Assembly (NCBI GenBank): GCA_031418715.1
Contig: JANOJL010000066.1
Span: forward strand, 62,001 to 126,000
DNA from: JANMDU01 sp031418715
GTDB lineage: Bacteria > Pseudomonadota > Gammaproteobacteria > Burkholderiales > Burkholderiaceae_C
Reading direction: 5' to 3'
Length of the DNA: 64,000 nt
Below, piece after piece: positions 41,499 through 48,664 of the stretch. A model generated the notes under the pieces. The model was not told where the DNA came from. It searched no databases and worked only from the letters and a program-made list of their open reading frames with translations. Position 1 is the stretch's first letter, and each line of letters opens with the position of its first letter. A program made the translations under genes and the position numbers.

Positions 41499-42635
41499 AT
41501 GAAAAGTGTTCAAGCATTGATCGCAGTTTTGTTTCTCGCATTGGCGCAAATGGCCACCGCCCAATCTGGGTGCAGCCAAGCATTTATAAATCCGCATCGA
41601 CCTTATTTGCACATCGAAGCAAAGGCCTCTGGTATCCCGCTGTCTCTAGCCACTGGCGAGCCTCTGGGCAACGTCACGTATAAAGCGCGCAAAGATTCTC
41701 AACTCAGCACCCTCGACGAATACCTTGGCAAATTCTGCACGACAGGATTTCTGGTCCTATACAAAGGACAGGTTGTATTCGAAAGGTATCTACAAGGAGT
41801 ACAGCCTGACGACGCTTTGCTATCAGCGTCTATGTCCAAAACCATCTTATCCCTCATCATGGGGGTGGCCATTGGTGAAGGGAAACTGGCATTGAATGAT
41901 CGCGTTCAAGACATCCTGCCGGACTTCCAGAGCAGTGGGTTCGCAGATGACACGGTAGAAGAACTTCTTCGTATGACCTCAGGAGTTGCGCTGAAGAATT
42001 CTTACGTGCGCGGCGAGGTCTCGGACAACCAAGCTACGAACCCCATATTTTCGCCCCGCCAAAACATGCACTCGTACCTTCGACAAAAGAAGGAACTTTC
42101 AGCGTCTGGAAAGCGGTTTGATTACAACGGAGCGGTTTCTGCATTATTGGGTCTCGCGCTAACCGCTCGCACTGGCAAAAGCAATACAGACTATCTGGCG
42201 GAGAAACTATGGGTGCCGATGGGGGCAAAGAGTAGTGGGTACTGGATCAAAAATACCAGCGGTGAAGAGGGCGTACAGGGTCAATTTGTCGCGACATTAA
42301 GGGACTATGCCAGGCTCGGCTATTTGCTGATGAACCAGGGAGCAATGAACGGCAAGCAGCTCATTCCGGCATCTTGGATTGCACAGATGACCACCCTGAG
42401 GCGCGATCTCCCCCAACCGCCCGGGCCGCCCTACTATGGCTTGCATGTTTGGATACCTCAGGCTGCCGGGGGAAGATCGTTTTTTTGGGGCACCAACGGG
42501 CAATACATCTTCGTCGATCCCATTGCGCAAGTCGTTATTGTCCACACAGGTAACAGCCCCAAGGCGGAATTCCACGGCGACGACCATCTATTTCCGTTGC
42601 GGGATGCAATAGCGGCGAAGCTGTCAAGTCGATGA
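41499..42635 (+). CDS. Secreted serine hydrolase of the beta-lactamase family (class C/NylB-like), probably acquired
   Basis: A 378-residue protein with a clear signal peptide (MKSVQALIAVLFLALAQMATA). The penicillin-binding/class C beta-lactamase fold is shown by S-x-x-K in LSASMSKTILSLIMG (about residue 112), the Y-x-N motif as RFDYNGAVSALLGL, and a late GTNGQYIFVDP. Proteins of this group include esterases and 6-aminohexanoate-dimer hydrolases; true beta-lactam cleavage is not supported. Codon choice is more even than in neighbours (many GGG, CTA-poor, AGG and AGT used). It separates thrS from infC-rpmI-rplT, which normally follow thrS. Both points suggest transfer. Confidence 0.82.
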   Translation: MKSVQALIAVLFLALAQMATAQSGCSQAFINPHRPYLHIEAKASGIPLSLATGEPLGNVTYKARKDSQLSTLDEYLGKFCTTGFLVLYKGQVVFERYLQGVQPDDALLSASMSKTILSLIMGVAIGEGKLALNDRVQDILPDFQSSGFADDTVEELLRMTSGVALKNSYVRGEVSDNQATNPIFSPRQNMHSYLRQKKELSASGKRFDYNGAVSALLGLALTARTGKSNTDYLAEKLWVPMGAKSSGYWIKNTSGEEGVQGQFVATLRDYARLGYLLMNQGAMNGKQLIPASWIAQMTTLRRDLPQPPGPPYYGLHVWIPQAAGGRSFFWGTNGQYIFVDPIAQVVIVHTGNSPKAEFHGDDHLFPLRDAIAAKLSSR

Positions 42636-42680
42636 GAAGTAATTCAGCAGTGGCGCATAAAGAATAAGGGCGAACGGCTG

Positions 42681-44609
42681 TTACGCCTTCTCCGCAATCG
42701 CCTTCTGAATCAAGGCCACAGCATCAGCCAACGGCATCACGGTTCCTTGCGTCGCCCCACGCGCACGAACGGCAATCGTGCCGGCTTCTACTTCGCGGTC
42801 GCCCATGACGAGGATGTAGGGCACTTTTTGCGCGGCAGATTCCGCGATTTTGCGGGTGATTTTCTCGCCGCGTACATCGGTCTCCACGCGAAGCCCTGGT
42901 TGGCCCTGCAGACCCGCTGCGCGAAGCTGCGCAGCGACTTTACTGACATGCTCGGCTTGCGCATCGGTGATGTTGCACACCACTGCTTGCACAGGCGCGA
43001 GCCAAGCAGGCAAGGCGCCTGCATGTTGCTCGATCAAGATACCGATGAAGCGCTCTAGGCTGCCGACGATGGCGCGGTGCAGCATGATGGGGTGTTTGCG
43101 CACGCCGTCGCTGTCGACAAACTCTGCGCCCAAACGCTCGGGCATGTTCGGGTCGACCTGGATCGTGCCGCATTGCCATGGGCGGCCTAGAGCGTCTTTA
43201 AGCGTGTATTCGATCTTCGGGCCGTAGAAAGCGCCCTCGCCTGGCAGGTATTCAAAATCGCAACCGCTGGCCTTGAGGCCTTCAGCGAGTGCGGCTTCGG
43301 CTTTGTCCCAGCTTTCCTCGGAGCCGATGCGTTTCTCAGGGCGGGTAGAGAGCTTATAGATGATGTTTTTGAAGCCGAAATCGGCATAAACCTTTTGCAA
43401 GAGCGTGGTGAAGGCGATCACCTCGGCTTGGATTTGATCTTCGGTGCAGAAGATATGGCCATCGTCTTGCGTGAAGGCGCGCACACGCATGATGCCGTGC
43501 AGGCCACCGGTGGGCTCGTTGCGATGGCAGTTGCCGAATTCGCCGTAGCGCAGCGGCAAATCGCGGTAACTCTTGATGCCTTGCTTATAGATCAGGATGT
43601 GCCCCGGGCAATTCATCGGCTTGAGCGCGTAATCGCGCTTTTCGCTCTCGGTGACGAACATGTTTTCGCGGTATTTATCCCAATGGCCGGTCTTCTCCCA
43701 CAGACTCTGATCCAGAATCTGCGGGCCTTTGACTTCTTGATAGCCATTGTCTTCATACACCTTGCGCATGTATTGCTCGACCTGCTGCCAAAGCGTCCAG
43801 CCCTTGGGATGCCAAAATACCGTGCCAGGGCTGTGCTCATCGATATGGAAAAGATCCTGCTCTTTGCCTAATTTGCGGTGATCGCGCTTCTCCGCTTCGT
43901 CCAACATGGTGAGATGCTGCGCTAAATCTTCCTTGCTCGCAAACGCCACGCCATAGACGCGCTGCAGCATTTCATTGCGATGATCACCGCGCCAATACGC
44001 GCCAGCAAGTTTCATCAGCTTGAAGAATTTGAGCTTGCCTGTGCTCGGCACATGCGGGCCACGGCAAAGGTCTTCAAACGCGCCTTCGCGATACAGGCTC
44101 ACCTCTTGGCCTGCCGGGATGCTACCAATGATCTCGGCTTTGTAATGCTCGCCCTGCGCTTTGAAATGCGCAATCGCCTCATCGCGCGGGAGCACGCGGC
44201 GCATGACTTTCTCGTCTTTGGCGGCCAGCTCAGTCATCTTCTTTTCAATCGCAGCCAAGTCTTCTGGCGTGAACGGGCGCTTGTAGGAAAAATCGTAGAA
44301 AAAGCCATGTTCAATCACCGGGCCAATCGTGACTTGAGCATCAGGAAACAGCTCTTTCACCGCATAGGCCAGCAAATGCGCCGTGGAGTGGCGGATCATC
44401 TCTAGGCCGTCGGCGTCTTTGGCCGTCACGATCGACAGCCTGGCATCTTGCGAGATGGTGAAGCTGGTATCGACCAAGACATCGTTGACTTTGCCGCCCA
44501 AAGCCGCTTTGGCCAAGCCAGCGCCAATGCTTGTCGCCACTTCAAACACCGTCACTGCGCTTTGCTCAAAACTGCGCACGGAGCCATCGGGGAGCGTGAT
44601 ATTGATCAT
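42681..44609 (-). CDS. thrS: Threonine-tRNA ligase
   Basis: Charges tRNA-Thr. Domains in order: TGS (residues 1-60, INITLPDGSVRSFEQSAV), the editing domain with HSTAHLLAYAVKELFPDAQV, the catalytic core with the zinc ligand Cys in LKPMNCPGHILIY and motif 2 in CHRNEPTGGLHGIMRVRAF, motif 3 with IMLHRAIVGSLERFIG, and the anticodon domain to residue 642. Length is standard and all motifs are intact. AGG lies 7 bp before the ATG. A perfect hairpin with T tract and a Thr-rich small ORF lie upstream and may control it. The usual downstream genes infC-rpmI-rplT are absent; a foreign-looking gene takes their place. Confidence 0.97.
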   Translation of the reverse strand: MINITLPDGSVRSFEQSAVTVFEVATSIGAGLAKAALGGKVNDVLVDTSFTISQDARLSIVTAKDADGLEMIRHSTAHLLAYAVKELFPDAQVTIGPVIEHGFFYDFSYKRPFTPEDLAAIEKKMTELAAKDEKVMRRVLPRDEAIAHFKAQGEHYKAEIIGSIPAGQEVSLYREGAFEDLCRGPHVPSTGKLKFFKLMKLAGAYWRGDHRNEMLQRVYGVAFASKEDLAQHLTMLDEAEKRDHRKLGKEQDLFHIDEHSPGTVFWHPKGWTLWQQVEQYMRKVYEDNGYQEVKGPQILDQSLWEKTGHWDKYRENMFVTESEKRDYALKPMNCPGHILIYKQGIKSYRDLPLRYGEFGNCHRNEPTGGLHGIMRVRAFTQDDGHIFCTEDQIQAEVIAFTTLLQKVYADFGFKNIIYKLSTRPEKRIGSEESWDKAEAALAEGLKASGCDFEYLPGEGAFYGPKIEYTLKDALGRPWQCGTIQVDPNMPERLGAEFVDSDGVRKHPIMLHRAIVGSLERFIGILIEQHAGALPAWLAPVQAVVCNITDAQAEHVSKVAAQLRAAGLQGQPGLRVETDVRGEKITRKIAESAAQKVPYILVMGDREVEAGTIAVRARGATQGTVMPLADAVALIQKAIAEKA

Positions 44610-44650
44610 GAGAGAACCTGAAAAAGAAAATTGAAAAGACTTTAGACAAG

Positions 44651-44679
44651 AAAAAAGCGGCTTGGGTCAGAAGCCGCTT
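44651..44679 (-). terminator. Intrinsic terminator/attenuator before thrS
   Basis: A perfect 9-bp stem AAGCGGCTT/AAGCCGCTT with a 7-base loop, followed on the minus strand by six T. It stands between a Thr-rich small ORF and thrS, 41 bp before the start codon. It could simply end upstream transcription, but the gap to thrS leaves little room for another promoter. Confidence 0.75.
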
Positions 44680-44743
44680 ACTATGAATTTAGTAGCATTT
44701 AGCGCATATTTAACGCCGGCGACTGCCCTGTTTTGGTATAAAA
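44680..44743 (+). repeat. Element R copy in the thrS leader region
   Basis: ACTATGAATTTAGTAGC, core ATTTAGCGCATATTTAACGC, then a tail with GCCCTGTTTTGGTATAAAA. It is adjacent to the terminator and supplies the last 15 codons and stop of the Thr-rich small ORF. Confidence 0.78.
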
Positions 44744-44767
44744 AAGCAGCGTAGTTCGCGGTGTCAT
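44699..44767 (-). CDS. Possible thrS leader peptide
   Basis: A 22-codon ORF with five Thr codons, four of them in TPRTTLLFYTKT near its start. GGGAAAGG lies 11 bases upstream of the ATG. The frame can also begin at 44812 (37 residues, six Thr), just after an extended -10 (TGATAAAAT). A stretch in the late codons (AGTCGC, 44719-44724) can pair with GCGGCT in the first arm of the terminator. A ribosome stalled at Thr codons would leave it free and prevent termination. The second half of the ORF comes from an element R copy, which weakens the case. Not experimentally known to me. Confidence 0.45.
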   Translation of the reverse strand: MTPRTTLLFYTKTGQSPALNMR

Positions 44768-44825
44768 AACCCGAACTGCCTTTCCCATGTCTTGTGTGAT
44801 GAATTGATTCATAACTCAGATTTTA

Positions 44826-45038
44826 TCAGTGCAGCAAGCCCACCAGCGTGGATTCGCCATCGGGCTCTACAAAACCCGTGCCATTGCAGCGCGGACAAGT
44901 TGTGATCACGGTTTGCTTTTCCACTTCGAAATTCTCGTTGATGTTTTCACTGTCGATGCGCAACTCGCCTGTGCCGCGGCAATCGGGGCAAGGTTGGCGG
45001 GTGAAGACACCCGTTTTTTCGCTGTCAAATGTGCTCAT
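44826..45038 (-). CDS. Small DnaJ-type zinc-finger protein
   Basis: A 70-residue protein with two CxxCxGxG repeats: CPDCRGTGEL (about residue 17) and CPRCNGTGF (about residue 48), the pattern of half of the DnaJ cysteine-rich domain. The two could bind one zinc ion. Between them lies an acidic stretch (RIDSENINENFEVEKQ) and a strand. There is no J domain. Role unknown; it could help protein folding or bind RNA. A Shine-Dalgarno AAGGAG is visible upstream on the minus strand. It is the last gene before the thrS leader on this strand. Confidence 0.75.
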   Translation of the reverse strand: MSTFDSEKTGVFTRQPCPDCRGTGELRIDSENINENFEVEKQTVITTCPRCNGTGFVEPDGESTLVGLLH

Positions 45039-45093
45039 GCTGTGCTCCTTGTGTAAGCACTGTAACGCGATTGCATCAAAAAAGGAACAGGTT

Positions 45094-45975
45094 TCATACG
45101 CCCAGCAGAGACCGAGCGCGGATTAATTCTGAGCCTTGGAATTGATTCGTTAAATATTGCTCAATCGATTGCTGGCGCTGCGGCTCAGAGAGCTCGGGCG
45201 CTTGCTTGTACGACTGAATCTTGCTGCGCGCCGCTTGGAGGCGCTGCTCCCATTGCTGCCATTGCACTTGTACAGCGGCTTCTCGCTCTAGGGCTTGCGG
45301 ATGAGTGCTAGGTGCTGTAGCTACCGCAGGCGCGGTTTGCGCCTTCTGCCCAATTTCCACCTGTGTCAGCATCTGCTGCAGCTCAGTCTCTTCTTGCCCG
45401 TAGAACGCATAGGCTACATCTGCCCCGAGCATCTGGCGGCGCACGATTTGCCGCTCGCTGAGTGCTGCGCTCCAGCTTTCCGGCTTTTGGAGGTTGACGG
45501 CATGCTTCCAGCTGTGTTGCTGCAGCTGCACATAGCGGCTCCACAAGGCCAGCACTTGGCTCAGCGCAGGCTCTTTCAAATCTTTCTCAGCTGCTTGGAG
45601 AAACACCGCTTCAATGCTGGCCAGCGGCATTTCGCCAATGAGGCTCAAGTAATAATCAAAGCGCTGACGCAGCGCACGGCTGGCCAAGAGCCGCCCCTGC
45701 GCATTCACGCCCCAGTCACCATCAGGCTGCGTGCCCGCGAGCGAAGTGCTGGCCAAATCTGGCGGCTGCTGGCTGGAAGCTGCGATGACGGCAGAGGGGC
45801 GTTCGGAGATTGCTGCACCTTGCGCAAACGGATTGGCCGCACCCGCTTGGCTCCAGCCAGTTGCTGCTGGCGATTGAGCTGGCGCGGGCTGTTCAGCGTT
45901 TGGCAAGCTTACAAAAAGCAGCCATGCAGCGGCAATGCACACTATTAAAAGAGTAGCATTCCGCGCAGATTTCAT
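45094..45975 (-). CDS. lifO: Lipase-specific foldase (LifO)
   Basis: Membrane-anchored chaperone that folds the secreted lipase encoded just upstream. The N-terminal anchor is TLLIVCIAAAWLLFVSL; an Ala/Pro-rich linker follows; the steric-chaperone motif RxxFDYxLS is RQRFDYYLSLIGE (about residue 103). The C-terminal helices are rich in Gln and Ala. Length 293 is normal. The start at 45975 (MKSARNATLLIV) comes from an element R copy, so the repeat has become the N-terminus. An ATG five codons earlier (MAIAGMKSARN) is the alternative. It is 31 bp after the lipase gene. Confidence 0.88.
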   Translation of the reverse strand: MKSARNATLLIVCIAAAWLLFVSLPNAEQPAPAQSPAATGWSQAGAANPFAQGAAISERPSAVIAASSQQPPDLASTSLAGTQPDGDWGVNAQGRLLASRALRQRFDYYLSLIGEMPLASIEAVFLQAAEKDLKEPALSQVLALWSRYVQLQQHSWKHAVNLQKPESWSAALSERQIVRRQMLGADVAYAFYGQEETELQQMLTQVEIGQKAQTAPAVATAPSTHPQALEREAAVQVQWQQWEQRLQAARSKIQSYKQAPELSEPQRQQSIEQYLTNQFQGSELIRARSLLGV

Positions 45976-46006
45976 GCCGGCGATAGCCACTTTTTATTAG
46001 TAAATC
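45939..46006 (+). repeat. Element R copy forming the lifO start
   Basis: CACTATTAAAAGAGTAGC, core ATTCCGCGCAGATTTCATGCC, then GGCGATAGCC hairpin with TTTTTATTAG. It fills the gap between lipase and lifO genes and codes for the first 13 residues of LifO (antisense reading MKSARNATLLIV), in the same frame as the asparaginase and ABC exporter copies. Confidence 0.85.
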
Positions 46007-46933
46007 TTACAAACCGAGGTTTTTCAAGCGATTCGCTTGTGCACGATACACCGTGATCGGGTCGGAGCTGAAGATGCTGCGCAGGCCAAAGACTTGGTTG
46101 ACTTCATCCAAATGATTCCAGCCATAGTCATCGCGCAGCACTTTTCCCCAACGGCTAGAGCAGCGACCCACGACACCATCGTTTTGCTCAAAGCCAAAAA
46201 ACAAAGAGGCAGCGCCAAGGAAGCCGTCAGTAACATCTAGCACATTGGTCAACACCGAGGTACCGCCCATCGAGTAATAGCGCACGCCATTGACGACTTC
46301 GGGGCCCTGGCCGCAGCTCGTGGTGGGCGCACCAGCTGGGAAGCGGCGGTTGAAATCTTGTGCGCCCGCAGTGGAGAGCGATTGCAGTGAGGCCAGTGCG
46401 TTTTGCGGATTGCTCGCGCTGCCTGACAAAAAAGCCACCACGCTGCTCAAGCCATTGACCACGCCTGCCACCAAGCCGGTGGTGCCTGTGAAATTGGTGA
46501 TCCCTTGCAGGCTATCTGCGACTTTGCTGCCCTGATGGGGCGTGCCCATGGTGGTCACACTGGCCACCAAGCCAGGTGACACACTGGCTACATAACGGCT
46601 GGTGTTACCGCCATGGCTGTGCCCTACCAAATTGAATTTCGTGTGGCCATATTTGGCCTTGAGCGTTTGCAGCTCTTTGAGCAATTGCTCACCACGCACT
46701 TCAGTGCTGTTCGATTGCGACACGCTGGCGGTATAGACTGTTGCACCGCTGCGGCGCAGCTCAGCAGGCACGCCATAGAAATATTGCACGGGGCCGAGTG
46801 CATCAAAACCCAACAGGCCGTGAACCAACACGACGGGGTATTTGGTTTGGGTATAGGTGTCAGCAGCGGTGAGCGCGGTCGGGCTAGATAGCAAGGCGAG
46901 CGAAGTGGCGCAAGCAACGAGAAAGCGTTTCAA
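46007..46933 (-). CDS. Secreted triacylglycerol lipase (family I.1/I.2)
   Basis: Extracellular lipase of 308 residues needing the LifO foldase. A signal peptide (MKRFLVACATSLALLSSPTA) precedes the oxyanion-loop motif YPVVLVHGLLGFD. The nucleophile is Ser106 in VGHSHGGNTSR. The catalytic Asp and His lie in FEQNDGVVGRCSS and GWNHLDEVNQ. Two cysteines (TSCGQGPEV and GRCSSRW) fit the conserved disulfide, and Asp residues near the end can bind calcium. The foldase gene follows directly. The promoter region contains a 14-bp palindrome at 47010 that could bind a repressor. Confidence 0.92.
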   Translation of the reverse strand: MKRFLVACATSLALLSSPTALTAADTYTQTKYPVVLVHGLLGFDALGPVQYFYGVPAELRRSGATVYTASVSQSNSTEVRGEQLLKELQTLKAKYGHTKFNLVGHSHGGNTSRYVASVSPGLVASVTTMGTPHQGSKVADSLQGITNFTGTTGLVAGVVNGLSSVVAFLSGSASNPQNALASLQSLSTAGAQDFNRRFPAGAPTTSCGQGPEVVNGVRYYSMGGTSVLTNVLDVTDGFLGAASLFFGFEQNDGVVGRCSSRWGKVLRDDYGWNHLDEVNQVFGLRSIFSSDPITVYRAQANRLKNLGL

Positions 46934-47009
46934 GGTTTGTCTCCTGGTGGTTTTTGCTGAATTGTGGGTTTCAGCGATGTTGGAATATGTGAAAGCGCTC
47001 GAATTATCG

Positions 47010-47023
47010 AACGAACGTTCGTT
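47010..47023. promoter_or_regulatory. 14-bp palindrome upstream of the lipase
   Basis: AACGAACGTTCGTT is a perfect palindrome lying 77 bp upstream of the lipase start and 145 bp before the VOC gene start. Its symmetry and ACGAACGTTCGT core are typical of TetR-family operators. No TetR gene is seen in this window. Confidence 0.45.
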
Positions 47024-47167
47024 TTTATTTATTCTGGTTTTCTCTTAATGGAAAACCCGCGATTTCAAAAATCTACGGATTGCGCAACGCTGCTGACACC
47101 ACGTTGTCAGGAGGCTGGCAGCAGACTACGATGGCACTCAATTGGAGTGATTCACAAGGAGAACGGT

Positions 47168-47545
47168 ATGCAACATGCGATCAATTGGTTTGAAATTCCC
47201 GTGGCAGATCTGGAACGCGCGATGAAGTTTTATGCAGCGATGACAGGCACGCCCCTGCGCCGTGAGGCGTTTGGTGCACCAGGTGAGGAAATGGCGATTT
47301 TTGAAGTCGATACGCAAGAAGGCATCAGCGGCTGCCTGCTCTCCAGCCCTGATGCAAAGCCTGCGCAAAATGGCACCATGGTGTATCTCAGTGCATCGCC
47401 CAGCGTAGATAGTTGGCTCATGCGCGTAGAGCAAGCCGGCGGCAAAATCGTCACACCAAAAACCGCCCTGCCACCGGGCATGGGCTTTTTTGCGCATATC
47501 CTGGACAGCGAAGGCAACCGCGTAGGGCTGCATGCGCTCGCTTAA
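47168..47545 (+). CDS. VOC family protein (glyoxalase-like)
   Basis: A 125-residue VOC-fold protein. The start INWFEIPVADLERAMKFYAA and the closing GFFAHILDSEGNRVGLHA fit the group of YdeN/PhnB-like VOC proteins often annotated as putative enzymes. AAGGAGAACGGT precedes the ATG, giving a good ribosome site at the right spacing. The last 14 bases overlap the TfoX-C gene, so they should be translated together. Function unknown. Confidence 0.83.
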   Translation: MQHAINWFEIPVADLERAMKFYAAMTGTPLRREAFGAPGEEMAIFEVDTQEGISGCLLSSPDAKPAQNGTMVYLSASPSVDSWLMRVEQAGGKIVTPKTALPPGMGFFAHILDSEGNRVGLHALA

Positions 47546-47855
47546 GGTCAAAGCTCAACCGCTGAGCCCTCCGTGGGCAACGCGCAAGCCAGCCTCTGAT
47601 CTCTTGGGACTAAAAAATCTCGGCCCTACGATCATCAAACGGCTGGCAGGCGTGGGCATCCATTCCCGCTCGGATCTCGCTGGCACGGGCGCAGCGCCTG
47701 CATACCGTTTGATGGCCGCGCAAGCCGCGCCGCATCGACTGGCGGTGTGCTATTACCTGTATTCGCTCGAAGGCGCATTGCAGGATCGCCACTGGGATGA
47801 TTTTTCGAATGAAGAAAAGTCCAAACTACGGCAAGCGACCGGGCTTCGACTTTGA
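47532..47855 (+). CDS. TfoX/Sxy C-terminal domain protein
   Basis: A 107-residue protein made almost only of the TfoX C-terminal domain: LKNLGPTIIKRLAGVGIHSR is the conserved helix-hairpin-like start, followed by AAPAYRLMAAQ and LYSLEGALQDRHWDDF. In Haemophilus, Sxy/TfoX controls competence genes, but stand-alone C-domains are common in bacteria that are not known to be competent. The N-terminal TfoX domain is absent. It overlaps the VOC gene by 14 bp. An element R copy follows. Confidence 0.8.
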   Translation: MRSLKVKAQPLSPPWATRKPASDLLGLKNLGPTIIKRLAGVGIHSRSDLAGTGAAPAYRLMAAQAAPHRLAVCYYLYSLEGALQDRHWDDFSNEEKSKLRQATGLRL

Positions 47856-47889
47856 ATTTCATGGGATGCGAATGATGCTGTAGGCATTG

Positions 47890-47959
47890 ATTTACTATTA
47901 TTTTTATAGCACACTGCGCAGATTCTATAACGGCTATCGCCCTCTTTTTCTTATAAACT
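47890..47959 (+). repeat. Element R copy, intergenic
   Basis: CTATTATTTTTATAG hairpin, core CACTGCGCAGATTCTATAAC, GGCTATCGCC hairpin and a tail with TTTTTCTTATAA. It ends six bases before the ATG of the WYL regulator and so provides its leader. A very typical copy. Confidence 0.88.
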
Positions 47960-47965
47960 CTTCTA

Positions 47966-48664
47966 ATGCGCCGCGCTGACCGTCTGTTTCAAATCGTCCA
48001 GCTCATCAGGGGCCGCCGCTTGACGACGGCGGCTTGGTTGGCTGCGCGGCTGGAGATTTCTGAGCGCACGGTGTATCGCGATGTGGCGGATTTACAGCGG
48101 CAAGGCGTGCCGCTCGAAGGCGAGGCGGGCGTGGGCTATCGCCTAGGCAAGGGCTTTGATTTGCCACCGCTCATGTTTACCAACGAAGAGGCGCAGGCGC
48201 TGGTGGCGGCGGTGCGGATTGCGCAGAGTTGGCTCGATCCGCAATTGGCGGCGAGTAGCCAAGATGCTTTGTCGCGGGTGATGAGCGTGTTACCACCGGC
48301 GGCACGGGCAGCGGCAGAGAGCTTAGTGGTGATGGTGGCGCCGATTGGCTTGGAGCCTGATGTGCAGCATGTCTTGCAGCGATTGCGCGAGGCGGCGGAT
48401 GCCAAACAAGTTTGCGAGATCATTTACCGAGATGCGGCTGAGATGCAGAGCACACGCAATGTGCGGCCGCTAGGCGTGTTTTATTGGGGCAAGGTCTGGA
48501 CGCTGGCTGCTTGGTGCGAATCACGCCGTGATTTCCGCAGCTTTCGGATTGATCGCATCGAGACATTGAAGGCCAGCGACGTACATTTCCGAGACGAAGC
48601 GGGCAAAACTTTGGCGGATTTGCTGCGCAAGATCAAACTTGAAAGTGCGACTTTCAAACTCTAA
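47966..48664 (+). CDS. YafY-type HTH/WYL-domain transcriptional regulator
   Basis: A 232-residue regulator with an N-terminal helix-turn-helix (HTH_11: RRADRLFQIVQLIRGRRLTT and LEISERTVYRDVADLQRQG) and a C-terminal WYL domain (about 130-220: GVFYWGKVWTLAAWCESR, then FRSFRIDRIETLK). WYL domains are thought to bind nucleic acids or nucleotides and modulate repression. No target gene is obvious; the neighbours are the VOC/TfoX pair and a convergent hydrolase that overlaps its stop by four bases. Confidence 0.87.
   Translation: MRRADRLFQIVQLIRGRRLTTAAWLAARLEISERTVYRDVADLQRQGVPLEGEAGVGYRLGKGFDLPPLMFTNEEAQALVAAVRIAQSWLDPQLAASSQDALSRVMSVLPPAARAAAESLVVMVAPIGLEPDVQHVLQRLREAADAKQVCEIIYRDAAEMQSTRNVRPLGVFYWGKVWTLAAWCESRRDFRSFRIDRIETLKASDVHFRDEAGKTLADLLRKIKLESATFKL

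Noticed and set aside
41499..42635. Serine hydrolase as a beta-lactam resistance gene
   Set aside because: It has the S-x-x-K and Y-x-N motifs of the fold but resembles NylB/esterase-type members more than true class C enzymes; resistance is not supported.
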